DNA of 64,000 nucleotides from Nymphaea colorata (Eukaryota; Streptophyta; Magnoliopsida; Nymphaeales; Nymphaeaceae): NCBI RefSeq assembly GCF_008831285.2, contig NC_045138.2, positions 5,609,205 to 5,673,204 of the forward strand, read 5' to 3'. Shown piece by piece: positions 1 to 10,259 of this stretch (position 1 is its first letter; each line of letters starts with the position of its first letter). The notes under the pieces were generated by a model. It saw only the letters and a program-made list of their open reading frames with translations, ran no database searches and was not told where the DNA came from. The position numbers and the translations under genes were made by a program.

Positions 1-1233
1 AACACATGCTTTGAACCAACTTGTTTTTATGGGAAAAATGTTGATTTTTTTATTATCAAAATGTAGATGCTATGACAGTCATTCATTTTTTTCTTGTCAT
101 AAAAACACTATTAAAACCTAAAAATGGATCAATCTAATATATATTTCACTTCAACCTATCCTTAAAATCATATTGTTACTGTTTCGTTTTTGTCCTTGAC
201 CTGTTTATACCAATATTTTACGTCAATACGCTCCCCCATTTATTAAAATGAGTTTCTTTGATAATTGGGCCTCAAATCTTGGCGATCCCACAAGAGATTA
301 CCATTGGACAATGATGGCAACCTTTGTACCATTTCGACCAACTCATGGGCTTGGGCCCTTTGGTTTGACGGATTCCAACCTACCCCTAGCTGTTTCGGCT
401 TCAACCCTAAAAGGGCTAAGAACCAGAACAACTATTTAGTAATGAACCCATTTATAAACCCTTGAAGATCCCTTACAATTTTCAATACAAGACTAAATTT
501 TTGTATACACATAGTTTGAGAAAATTGTACAATCGGTTTCCATTTTAAAGATTTTTATTTTTTTATTTTTTCCTTTTCTAGGTCAAATCTAATTATGGGG
601 AAAATGTCAATAAAGCTTTTTTATATTTTTTTCTAGGTCAAACTCCTTCACATATTAAATTTCAGCTCAATTTCATGATATTTTGGACAATAGGGAAAAC
701 AATCATGAGAAAGAAAATCAAGCCAATAAAGCTTTGGACAATAGAGAAAACAATAATGAGACAGAAAATCTAGACTGTAAAGTTCTGTGAGTGTTTAGAG
801 TGGGGTAAGAGCTTAATTAATGAGCTCCTCTCCTGCATGACATGTGGACCGTGGCGGTGGCCAGTGGGGCCATCTCCGTGCCTCTAGTGGGCCGTGGGGC
901 CACGCGTCTAATACTGATGAGGGGATACATCAAGTTCCCACAACGCACAAGCATTCAATATGTCTCGCCAAGTTGTACAATTTTCCAACAATGTACAATT
1001 TTAATATGATTAATAAAAACTTTTGAATTCTACAACAATAGAAAATTCCTCGTTTAGCAACTCAAGAACTCCACCCAATAGTTTTAAGGGGCATAATATA
1101 GCTAGTCGGACGAGTAGATGCTTAGAAGACATGTCGTTCGGTTCCCATGAGTGGTACACTCTTGGGATGTAAAAGTTTGAATCGCAACCCTCAAATTGAA
1201 GGGTTTAGTGGACCCCACCTAGGTCCAACATTA
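1..1233 (-). repeat. Inverted copy of the P450 5' flank
   Basis: This stretch is the reverse complement of a degenerate copy of about 27,080-28,830, the region upstream of beta1. Landmarks include the promoter segment with the GTTTTTATGACAAG-type motif (near 100-135), the TAATCTCTTGTGGGGTCGC segment (near 275-300) and the GC-rich patch at 840-905. In this orientation it would be the promoter side of a minus-strand P450 gene starting just beyond the left edge of the window. The homology stops at about 1,230 and resumes at about 5,263. No coding region is seen. Confidence 0.8.
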
Positions 1234-1652
1234 GGGATGTCAATATATCCGATTTGAATCGGATATCTGACCGATCCGATCCAAAAAATAGGATATGAAA
1301 AAAAAAATATCCGATTAAGAAATTGGATAGGATTCAGATTTGATAAAGGGCATCCGATCGGATTCAGATATACATAAATATCCAATCGGATTCAGATACA
1401 GATTCAAATCAGATTCATTTTTAGACAAATATCTAATATCTAATGCTATTAAATTTTGAAAATTGGCAAAATCCTGTTCAAAATTTGGATTCGGATTCAG
1501 ATATAAATATAGTCCGAATTGTAAAATCGGATTTCAGATTCAGATTCGAATATCATTTTTCTTTATTCGAATTCAAATCCGAACATATGAATGTCTGAAA
1601 AAACAGATATGATTAAGGATATATCGATCCGAATCCGATCAGTTGACATCTC
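1234..1652. mobile_element. MITE-like foldback element 1
   Basis: The ends are inverted: GGGATGTCAA at the left and TTGACATCTC at the right, each flanked by TA, which may be a TA target duplication. The interior is built from many degenerate variants of ATCCGATTCAGAT and its complement, giving extensive self-complementarity. There is no coding capacity. Length and organisation match the next element. The TA duplication would suggest a Tc1/mariner-type non-autonomous element, but a two-base duplication is weak evidence and the family is not identified. Confidence 0.55.
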
Positions 1653-1808
1653 TATCCGGCATAACCTGTCAGGAGGAATACTTCTTCGGGTAGTGGTTGT
1701 TAATCTCCTACTTACCCAAAAAAAAAACTGCACCAAATAGTTTAGCAACATTGAGATATTTTGATGGCAAACTGATCCAATTTTATGGCTGCTTTAAGGG
1801 TGCACCTA

Positions 1809-2217
1809 GGAATGTAAGTTAATCCAATTCAAACTGGATATATTACTGATCTCCTTCATAAAATTGGATATGGAAAAAAAAAAATCTAATGACCAAATTA
1901 TATTGGATTTATGAAATGATATCCGAACGGATTCAGCTTTAAAAAAAAATATTCGATCAGATCCACAGCTGTATTTATATTCATTTGGATAAATATCACA
2001 TATCTAATATCGATCCATTTTGATAGTCAGTTCTTTAACATATTGAAAATGCAGTTTGGATTTGGTTTCAAAGATGGTTTCAGATTGGGCTTGTGAATTT
2101 AAAAATCATATTCAAACCATATTTGGATTGCTAATTCGGATGTCATATGATTTTTTTATTTGCAATTATATCTGCATTCAAATCCCAAAATGAGAGCATT
2201 CATTGACATTACATTCC
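1809..2217. mobile_element. MITE-like foldback element 2
   Basis: The terminal inverted repeats are GGAATGTAA at the left and TTACATTCC at the right, again flanked by TA. The interior is AT-rich with ATCCGAACGGATTCAG-like and ATTTGGATA-like motifs resembling element 1. It is about 409 bp against 419 bp for element 1, and non-coding. It is probably an older or divergent member of the same family. Confidence 0.5.
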
Positions 2218-2219
2218 TA

Positions 2220-4030
2220 GTGCAACAACTTTTAATTAATTTTTATTCAGATCTTTCATATTTTTGTTAAAAACTGACTTTTCAATATCTTTGACCAATT
2301 CCATTAAATTGGTAGGTCGGCCAACTCAATTAATCAATAGCCGTGAAAATTGGTTTAGAAATTGAATTTCACAACATTGTTAGGAATTACACTGGAAGGA
2401 AAAGTAAAAAGACTTTTCTCATATGGCTCAGCTATGATTTTTTCCTTATAAGCACAAAATAAAAAAAAAAAAACTTTTAGTTAGACAAGCCAAATATATT
2501 TTCCAAATTTTCTACATTAACCCAATTAATTTTTTTCAAATTACACCCAATATATTATTTTCTATTTTTTGGGGAAGAGGATGGGTGCAAAGTGAATTTC
2601 GCCCATCGTCGAGCCGGATTATGAAAAAAATAGTCATGCTAATTCCAAAGCAAAGTCCTATACAAGCTGAATTGGCATCAGCATCAATGCTGACAAAGTT
2701 GGTCTGAATAGACCGACAATTATTAAATTGACGGCAATTTTATGAAAATTTTAAAATATTTTAAGATTTTCTGGAATTTGAATTTTTAATATATTTTTAT
2801 TTTTGACAAAAAAGGAGGAAAATAATAACTTTGATAACTTATAAATATTAAGATTTTTTAGGAAAAGTGAACAACCACACTTTTGTAATTTATTTCGTAC
2901 AAAGGGTGTGTGCGAGCAATTTAAGAATTACTGCGGCTGTGTGGAGTCCACCAATTATTAGTTCATGTACAATATAATACCATGCATCCATTCATTGTTT
3001 TTTTCTAAATGTTTGGAATAATTCAGCATGTTGGCACCTCGTACAGCAACCAGCTGACTGGATTTTCTAAAAATTTATCCAGTCAATTCAACTTTATAAT
3101 ACTCTGTCTAGACTTTTGGGGAAATTAATTGATAGAAAATTTTACACTGAGAGGCCAAGCTTTCCACATTATTTTGAAAAACTGTAGATATCATTTTTTA
3201 TTTGACATCAACTATCAACGCTCCTCAAGGCACTTTGTTATATACATCATTTTACCATCGAAAGTGGAATGACATATTGGCTTCAATGGCATACATAATA
3301 AATAACCTTCTGTAAGCCACATCTATCTCATGCATGTAGATTTAAAAATTGGTTGGAAATGATGTTATTTCTTTGTCTCTTCTTTTTCTGTTTTGTCTTG
3401 TCAACTTGAGAACTTCTGTTTGATTTCTTTCGTGTAACTTATTCCATTGACTGAGTTTTAACAAATTGTAAAAATTTCGTGTAATTAAATTTTTAGGGTG
3501 TGAAGCTACTGGTAAAGCTTTGCTTCAAATTGAAGCTTGGCAGTAAACAAATGGGTGGATCTGATTTGAGGGTTTTGTCATTTTTTGTTGTTTCTTCTGT
3601 TTGAACTTTATAAAAAAAAAACAGTTGGTCCAATTTAAGCCCCAAGTAGAAATATCTCATACTCAACTGTATTATATTAAGTTTATATAGTTGTGATGGC
3701 AGTTTGATTTATTGTAATAGACAATTGAACAAAAATAATTTAAAAAAAAAAGTGAAATAATACTATTATGTGACGAAAATGTTTATCACTCATTGACTCT
3801 ATATATATACAGTTGAGGGGCACAACACAGTTGGTTGGGCTGATATTGGTTGGGCTGATACGCATGCAGATCGCATTGTCGTCAATTGTTTTTTGAGTCA
3901 AAGGCGGTGCGTGGCCCCCTGCTAAAGGTGTTCTGTTAATATATTAGATTTAGGTCAGATATCCAGCTGAATATTTTTGAAAAAATAGGATACAGGCAAA
4001 AAAATAATATCTGCAACAACACGATCATTA
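2220..4030. other. AT-rich non-coding stretch
   Basis: No supported gene, RNA or complete mobile element was seen. The stretch has no counterpart in the homologous flanks at 25,935-28,993, so it belongs to an extra segment of about 4 kb between 1,230 and 5,263 in the inverted block. A short sequence near 3,940-4,000 resembles the ATCCGAT-type interior of the MITE-like elements. Confidence 0.5.
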
Positions 4031-4050
4031 TTATCTTCATTTTTTCTATC

Positions 4051-4640
4051 TTATTTTTTACTATTTATATTTTCTCCCAACAATTGAAAGCAATATTTTT
4101 TGATGTACCACTTCTTACTGCGGTTAAGACATAACATATTCTTGAAACTTGACCTTGATTTGCTTCCATTTTTATGTGTACATTTCTCTCTCTTGAATTT
4201 ATTTTTCTCCCTTTTTTTAGTGACAAATTCTAGACTTTTAGATTTTCTTCTCATCTATTCATTTAAAACACCAACCTTAACAAGCTTCATAAAAGTAATA
4301 CTATTTGACATAGAGTTAGTGAGTGAGACCCAAAATGTCTCATATGAATCTAGTGGAGTGAGAAAAAACCAAGGTTCAAAAACTACATCTTCAAATTTTA
4401 GACTCACGTCCAGCAATTGATTAATAAGTCGTTGGAATTCATTCAAGCGATCGACAACAAAATTTCCTTATGCTTAACTTGCATCATCCATATTATTGCC
4501 GGTCTATGAAGCATGCAAACTTTCAAGTGAGGACCATAATGTCTTCAAATGCTTCTCATGCTGAACGTAATATAGACATTCTCATCAACAAATTATCGGA
4601 TAAAATCTACACCTCCCCTCATGCTCAAACTTTCAATCTT
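4051..4640 (-). pseudogene. Ty1/copia gag relic, antisense
   Basis: Read on the minus strand from about 4,640 down to 4,051, this translates as a degraded copia Gag (UBN2-type). The recognisable core NEFQRLINQLLD lies near 4,410-4,446. It is followed by a basic Lys/Arg-rich region and a broken CCHC zinc knuckle near 4,090-4,140 in which the His is Tyr. An in-frame TAG at 4,255-4,257 replaces the Glu codon in the usual LNEE(M)RRK region. More stops occur upstream, around 4,470-4,560. It cannot encode a working protein. No protease, integrase or RT follows it. Confidence 0.7.
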
Positions 4641-4797
4641 CATTACTGATAGATTCTGGCTTTTGAGTTGTAAATATTAGAAGATGCATAATCTTCACAA
4701 ACAAAAATCCATTCACTTTGTTTTGTGTAGATTATAATTTGTGTCAATCGAACTAATCACCTGACTTGTGGTAATGATGTTTATTCTTGAACCAAAA

Positions 4798-4809
4798 GCT
4801 TCGATACCA
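4798..4809 (-). other. Degenerate tRNA-Met primer-binding site
   Basis: The minus strand reads TGGTATCGAAGC, one base from the TGGTATCAGAGC site used by Ty1/copia elements. It lies upstream of the antisense gag relic in the correct order, supporting the relic as the 5' part of a copia element. Confidence 0.55.
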
Positions 4810-5262
4810 TTTACGTTGGGAAAAGCAGGCACAAACCAAATGATGAAGTTTTACAAACAATGGCAATGACTAAAAATACCTGTAAATAAGCATTTTTATT
4901 CTGTGCAAATAAACGAACAATATTTCTTCCACCCGCACTCCCAAATAAAACTTTTATTAATTAAGAGATTTCAGTGGACGGGAACGTAACAACCAATGAA
5001 ATAAAAGCAAACACCAAAAGAAGATAAATACTAATTTTCTACATGGAAATCCCACGAAAAAGTAAGAGATAAATGCCACAAGGTTGAGAGCAATCCGATA
5101 ACAAAAAATCGACAGATCACCACAAGGTAGATAGATCTCATGACAAAGTCATCTTTCTCTTGCCCCAATGGTCATAAAAAAGTGAAGAAAAAAGAACAAT
5201 GAAGAACCTCACACAAGAAATTGAAGTTTTCTTTCCCTCTCTATTAATGCCTCTTGTTGCTT
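4810..5262 (-). other. Possible LTR relic next to the gag fragment
   Basis: This non-coding segment lies between the degenerate primer-binding site and the point where homology to the P450 3' flank resumes (about 5,263). By position it should hold the 5' LTR of the antisense copia relic. No second LTR copy exists in the window to confirm it, and clean TG...CA ends were not identified. Confidence 0.3.
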
Positions 5263-6132
5263 CGAGTCAGTGGAGAACATAAAAACCCCAAGCAATGAAG
5301 AAGAAAACCCCAAGCCAACACTCGCATAAAAACATCCTATCCCCTTTTTCTTCCCTCATCTATTTAAATTTTTGTAATTTCAATCCACAAAATTGTTGCT
5401 TATTTGCATGTTTTCAATGCTTTCCACTCAAGTACGAGTGAAAAAAAAATGCCTTTTCACCTTCCACCTTGGTTTGGAAAGGATCCTCCAAAATGAGGTG
5501 ATCCAAACTTAGAGTTCTGTTAAAAATCGTTTTATATTACTACTACAAAACTACTTGTTCTCTGCTTTAGTTTTACCTGTCTGCGCTCAAAATTTGGCCA
5601 ACGTGTGCCAATTTTATTTGACGATTTCAAGTATGTTACCTTGTTTTCCTTCAAATTTTCTTATTGCTATTCATGCATCAACTTCAAATTTAAAAATGCA
5701 TCACAAGCTGCTTTACCCCACTTCTGTTGCTATTTATTCAGTTTGGGTGAGCAGGAGGGAACCCACCGCTGGGGTGAGAAGTTGAAATCTCTTCAACTTG
5801 ACCCAGATGAACTTATGGTTACTTCCCTAACTCAGAGAGTAGTGTCCATGGTAGTTTCCTGACCAGAAAAGTAGCATCTACAAGAATTCAACGCGCAATT
5901 AAGTAAGATTTTACTGATCCACTAATCCGACCAGCTACACTATGTTCCTTGAAACTCAGTACCTATTCAGACACCCCAACATGATCAATTAACATGCAAC
6001 ATCTAGAATTTTCCTTTTGTCTAACATTCTAATTTATTTTCACCACATTATTCATTTTGAATTGAACTGGAAAATTTGTTCAAAAAATGAAACCATAAAC
6101 CTGCCATATCATCGGTAATGTTATTGCATACA
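5263..6132 (-). repeat. Inverted copy of the P450 3' flank
   Basis: This is the reverse complement of the region downstream of alpha1 (about 25,935-27,080). Examples are the segment with GTGAGCAGGAGGGAACCCAC near 5,746 and the CAACATGATCAATTAACATG segment near 5,979, which match the complement of 26,100-26,350. No gene is seen. Confidence 0.75.
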
Positions 6133-6765
6133 CTAAAAACAAGTAACAAATAGAGGTGGGGAGGGAGGCCTCAAAAGCACTCTAAGCGGAGTTGCTTTGG
6201 GCAGGGCTAGGCCATGTCCCTCGGTCATGTCAACTGGCTCATTCATGGGTGTAAACCATTCAAAGCTCTGCAGCAAGCGTGTCAAAGTTAGGTGAAGAAC
6301 TTGCATGGCCATCCACCAGCCAATGCAGATCCTCCTTCCCGATCCAAATGGCAAGAACGCAAAGCCTTGACCACCAAAGCTGGTCATCTCACTGCCGCTG
6401 CTCAAGAACCTCTCTGGCTTGAACTCTTCTGGGTCTGTCCACAATGTCGGGTCGTGATGAATCTTCCATGCGTTAACAAAAAGGTCGAGCCAACCGGCAC
6501 ATCGAACCCACCAAGTTGAATGGGTTCCATTGACTCGTGTGGGAGCAAAAGTGGTGTCGCTGGGTATAGGCGCATTGACTCTTTGACTATGGCCTGCAAG
6601 TAAGGCAAGTTGTTGATGTCTGATTCGTCCACCTTGTCGGTCTTTGCCCACGTGGCAGTCCAACTCATCTTGGGCCTTCTTTAAGATATGTGGGTTGTTT
6701 AGCAAAAGAGAGAGAGCCCACTCAAGTGTGATTGCTGTGGCCTCCGTCCGGGTGACTACCAAAAC
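6133..6765 (-). pseudogene. P450 copy 1, exon 2 (CYP82-like pseudogene)
   Basis: The minus-strand exon 2 begins after a TTATTCCAG acceptor at about 6,766. It ends around 6,133, where the family's usual stop is changed so the frame reads slightly further. The C-terminal half is well kept: PERF, the heme motif FLPFGSGRRICIG and the EPVDMTEGHGLALPKAT tail. Two compensating frameshifts put the middle in the wrong frame over about 6,480-6,640, so the ExxR helix and following loop are not encoded. The I-helix Ala-Gly is replaced by Thr-Arg (TRTEAT). Exon 1 is absent and presumably lies in the gap or is deleted. Confidence 0.85.
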
Positions 6766-7451
6766 CTGGAATAATTCAGGACAATGGAGGTTGGTGGTAA
6801 GTAGATCTATTGCCTTTACTGGTGCCCAGATCCTAGGCTGATCTAATGTCGCTTTTATGTACGCAAACAAACACTAGCTTTTTCCATTATGTGAAAAAGA
6901 AGAATTGAGATCCTTAGTTTATATCCAAAACCATGTCTGATGTCGATAGGAGTAGGGTGTGACATAATGTTTGTGGACCTTTCAGATACAAGACTATCAA
7001 ATGCCCCTTAAATATAAAATACAAGAACATGCCTGGATTAAAATTGGAAGAGGGTCTGATATTAAATCCATAGATCTCAAATCATGAGGATCCATCGATC
7101 TCAAATCTTGAAAATTTAAAATTAGAGAGAATCAAACGTCCTTATGGTTGTGTTTGATAGCATCGGATCTAAGATTCGAGACTACATAAAAAGGTGTGCT
7201 TTGGGATCTCAATTAGCATAAATTTAATTCATACTACATGTTAACAATCATGAATTGGGGAGAGGGGGGGGGTATCGATCTTAAATTCAGATCCTAGGGA
7301 TATAAGATCACAAAGGATCTCAAATCCATGGTGCAATAAAGACAACCTATATTTTTTCACTTTATTTATGGACCATATATAAGGTAGTGGATCAAAGGTT
7401 AATTCGATCGGTTTTGATTTCAAAAGAAAATGAAAATCCATGTCTAAATGT
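6766..7451 (-). other. Intron remains of P450 copy 1, inverted
   Basis: This is the reverse complement of the 3' part of the gamma intron (about 19,920-20,690). It includes the complement of the GATCTCAAATCC hairpin region (7,281-7,332) and the Gly/Ser-codon-free AT-rich arm near 7,390-7,450. It runs into the assembly gap before any exon 1 sequence appears. Confidence 0.65.
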
Positions 7452-7551
7452 NNNNNNNNNNNNNNNNNNNNNNNNNNNNNNNNNNNNNNNNNNNNNNNNN
7501 NNNNNNNNNNNNNNNNNNNNNNNNNNNNNNNNNNNNNNNNNNNNNNNNNNN
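7452..7551. other. Assembly gap (100 N)
   Basis: Exactly 100 unknown bases, the conventional placeholder for a gap of unknown size. To the left, sequence is in inverted orientation (copy 1 intron). To the right, it is in forward orientation (beta-type 5' flank). Confidence 0.99.
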
Positions 7552-7935
7552 TAATCTCTTGTGGGGTCGCGCCAAGATCTTGAAGCCCAATTATCAAAGA
7601 ACCCCATTTTAATAAATAGGGCACGCATTGACCTAAAATATTGGAATAAACCGGTCAAGACAAAAACCAAACCCATTAAATATGATGTAACAGTATGATC
7701 TTGAGCTTAGGTTGATGTGAAAATATATATTAAATTGATTCATTTCTAGGTTTTAATAGTGTTTTTATGACAAGAAAAAAATGAATGGCTGTCATAGCAT
7801 CTACGTTTCATAATAGAAAAATCAACATTATCAACACATGTGTTATATCAAAGTATTTTTTATATTTAGGATGGTTATTTTATATTCAAAACAACTTTTT
7901 AATGAAAAAATTGAAAGGTTTGTTTCTTTTTTGCT
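7552..7935 (+). repeat. 5' flank of beta0
   Basis: Forward homologue of about 28,604-28,925 upstream of beta1, starting abruptly at the gap. It shares the TAATCTCTTGTGGGGTCG segment and the ATGACAAG/GTCATAGCATCTACG promoter segment. The TATA-like stretch, start codon and membrane-anchor codons found in other copies are missing. Flank sequence joins exon 1 directly at about 7,936. Confidence 0.7.
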
Positions 7936-8103
7936 AGCAAGATGCCGATGACTACCGCAAACCAACAGTTCTTGGCCAATAGTTGGACACCTTGGCCTGC
8001 TCACTGGCTACCGTTTCAGAAAAGCACGGGCCTCCATTGTGGTGAGCAGCATGGACCTCGCCAAGGAGTGGTTCACTGTCAATGACTGAGCCTTCGCCGG
8101 TCG
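7936..8103 (+). pseudogene. beta0 P450 exon 1, 5' fragment
   Basis: CYP82-like exon 1 beginning near codon 30 of the alpha1 numbering (Lys/Arg-rich hinge), with no start codon or anchor. Internal deletions remove the segments around Thr52-Ser65 and Leu71-Arg79. The codon for Arg99 in the VNDRAFAG region is TGA. The fragment ends at Copia I, which is inserted after the GGTCG of codons 103-104, and resumes at 13,695. It cannot encode a P450. Confidence 0.85.
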
Positions 8104-8424
8104 TGATAGAAAACATGAGAAGGAAGCGACAAGGAAGGGAGCAACTGCAATTTTACGTGGTTCGGCACTTTGACCTACGTCCACAGAAGAAGAAGAGGCT
8201 GCTGTTTTATTTATCCTCACACCCTTACAATCAAAGAGAAAAAAGGGGGTTTTATACATTTCAAAGGGACGATAACCAGGAAGCCGTTATTTGATCTTTC
8301 CATAAAACAGAAAAGATTTTCTTCCTTCTCATCGTGACTTTCCTTCCTTCTCATTGTAACTGCAAAATATTGTTGATCTTGATTTTTTTGGCAGCAACAA
8401 TCTTCTTCCACAAATCTCGCAACA
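8104..8424 (-). repeat. Copia I 3' LTR
   Basis: 321-bp direct repeat of 13,374-13,694. On the minus strand it starts TGTTGCGAG and ends TCTATCA. It lies immediately downstream of the polypurine tract in element orientation. Confidence 0.93.
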
Positions 8425-8437
8425 ATCTCCCCCTCAA
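8425..8437 (-). other. Copia I polypurine tract
   Basis: The minus strand reads AACTTGAGGGGGAGAT just inside the 3' LTR. This is a purine-rich plus-strand priming site typical of LTR retrotransposons. Confidence 0.8.
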
Positions 8438-10239
8438 GTTGGAGGACAGATATCAATCTGTCCCAACTTGTTTATAATGCTTTGATGCTTCTCACGCGCA
8501 AGGCTCTTGGTGAAGATATCAGCCAACTGATTTTCACTTTTAACATGGCAAGTTTTGATAGTTCCATCTTGAATTTTTTCTCTAATGAAGTGACAGTCAA
8601 CTTCAATGTGTTTGGTCATTTCATGAAAGACTGGATTTGCTCCGATATAGATTGCGGCCATATTATCACATATAAGCTTTATAGGGTTTCGCACATCAAT
8701 ATTCATATCCTTCAGAAGGGCTTTAATCCACACAAGTTCACATGTACATCCAGCCATAGCTCTGTATTCTGCTTCAGCACTTGATCGAGCAACTACAGAC
8801 TGTTTTTTGCTTCTCCAAGTTACAAGATTTCCTCCAACGAATGTGCAGAAACCAGATGTGGATCTTCGATCATTTGGATCCCCTGCCCAGTCTGCATCAG
8901 TATAACTCACGACATCTAAGGGCAGGTCACGTCTCATTAAAATTCCTTTTCCGGGGCATCTTTTCAAATACCTCAAGATTCTATGGGCAGCTTCAATGTG
9001 AGTTGATCTTGGAGAATGCATAAACTGGCTAATGAGGCTTACAGCATATGATATGTCTGGTCTTGTAACAGTTAGATATATGAGCTTACCAACGAGTTTC
9101 TGAAAGCTTTGAATATTCTCGACTAGTTCTCCTTCATCTTTCTTTAATTTACAATTGGTTTCAAGTGGTGCTTCTGCTGGTTTGGCACCCAAGCATCCTG
9201 TTTCTTTCAATAGATCTAAAGTATATTTCCTTTGGCAAAGAAAGACTCCTTTGTTTGAGTGTGCAACTTCAATCCCTAAGAAGAATCTTAGTATTCCCAA
9301 ATCTTTGATTTCAAATAGCTGATTTAGATAGTCTTTGACGCGTGGCATAAAATCAACATCATCACCTGTCATTATTATGTCATCCACATAGACTAGGAGA
9401 ATGCAAATTTTAGAATTCCTTAAAGACGTAAACATAGTATGATCAGCACTACTTCTTTTGAAGCCCATTTTTGAAAGTGTATCACTGAGACGAGAGAACC
9501 AAGCTCGCGGTGACTGTTTTAAACCATAAAGAGCCTTTTTCAACTTACATACGTACCTGTGTTCATTCTTTATGCCTTTTGGAGCCTCCATATAGACTTC
9601 CTCGTTGAGATCACCATGAAGAAAAGCATTTTTCACATCAAGTTGAGTCAGAGGCCATTTCCTGTTTGCTGCTACTGAGATTAAAGTACGGACAGAACTC
9701 ATCTTTGCAATGGGAGCAAATGTTTTAGTATAGTCAATACCTTCAGTTTGAGTAAATCCTTTGGCGACCAAGCGAGCTTTATAGCGCTCTACACTTCCAT
9801 CACTGTTATATTTTATTCGATAGACCCACTTGCATCCAACTAGCTTCTTGCCATCAGGTAGAGGAACAAGATCCCATGTCTGATTTTTTTTCAATGCTGC
9901 AAGCTCCTCTTCCATTGCATTACACCACTTTGGATCAGATTTTGCCTCCTCATAGGTTTTTGGTTCGTGTTGGGAGTATGTGTTTAGGATATAGGATTTA
10001 TAGTGAATGGGTAGATTTTCGAAAGATAGGTATTGGTCTATGGAATGTTTTTTGTTTGCTGTAAGATAGGTGTAATAGTCACTAAATTTTGTTGGTGCTC
10101 TAGTAGGCCGAGTGGATCGTCTAGTGGAATTTTCTGGTTGGCTTGGGTTACTGAAGTTGGAATTTAGCTCGGTGGAAAGAGTGTTGAGATTGATGTTGGT
10201 ATCAGGTTGTTCAGTTCTTAGAGGCGGAAGTAAGGACAC
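8434..10239 (-). CDS. Copia I reverse transcriptase and RNase H
   Basis: A 601-codon open frame forming the C-terminal part of Pol. The RT domain shows WVYRIKYNSDGS, the RLVAKGFTQ segment, LDVKNAFLHG and the catalytic YVDDI. RNase H follows, with YTDADWAGD, the SSAEAEYRAM helix and a C-terminal HIEVDCHFIRE/ADIFTK segment. RT copies element RNA and RNase H removes it in virus-like particles. The frame opens with a non-ATG codon. Protein-like sequence in the same frame continues a little upstream (about 10,240-10,290), so this is the tail of one polyprotein cut off from integrase by an indel. Confidence 0.9.
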   Translation of the reverse strand: MSLLPPLRTEQPDTNINLNTLSTELNSNFSNPSQPENSTRRSTRPTRAPTKFSDYYTYLTANKKHSIDQYLSFENLPIHYKSYILNTYSQHEPKTYEEAKSDPKWCNAMEEELAALKKNQTWDLVPLPDGKKLVGCKWVYRIKYNSDGSVERYKARLVAKGFTQTEGIDYTKTFAPIAKMSSVRTLISVAANRKWPLTQLDVKNAFLHGDLNEEVYMEAPKGIKNEHRYVCKLKKALYGLKQSPRAWFSRLSDTLSKMGFKRSSADHTMFTSLRNSKICILLVYVDDIIMTGDDVDFMPRVKDYLNQLFEIKDLGILRFFLGIEVAHSNKGVFLCQRKYTLDLLKETGCLGAKPAEAPLETNCKLKKDEGELVENIQSFQKLVGKLIYLTVTRPDISYAVSLISQFMHSPRSTHIEAAHRILRYLKRCPGKGILMRRDLPLDVVSYTDADWAGDPNDRRSTSGFCTFVGGNLVTWRSKKQSVVARSSAEAEYRAMAGCTCELVWIKALLKDMNIDVRNPIKLICDNMAAIYIGANPVFHEMTKHIEVDCHFIREKIQDGTIKTCHVKSENQLADIFTKSLAREKHQSIINKLGQIDICPPT

Positions 10240-10259
10240 ATCATTTTGGACGGTTTTGT

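Noticed and set aside
5555-5862. Open frames of 76 and 85 residues
   Set aside because: They fall in the inverted P450 3' flank and are not open in the homologous flank at 26,300-26,800.
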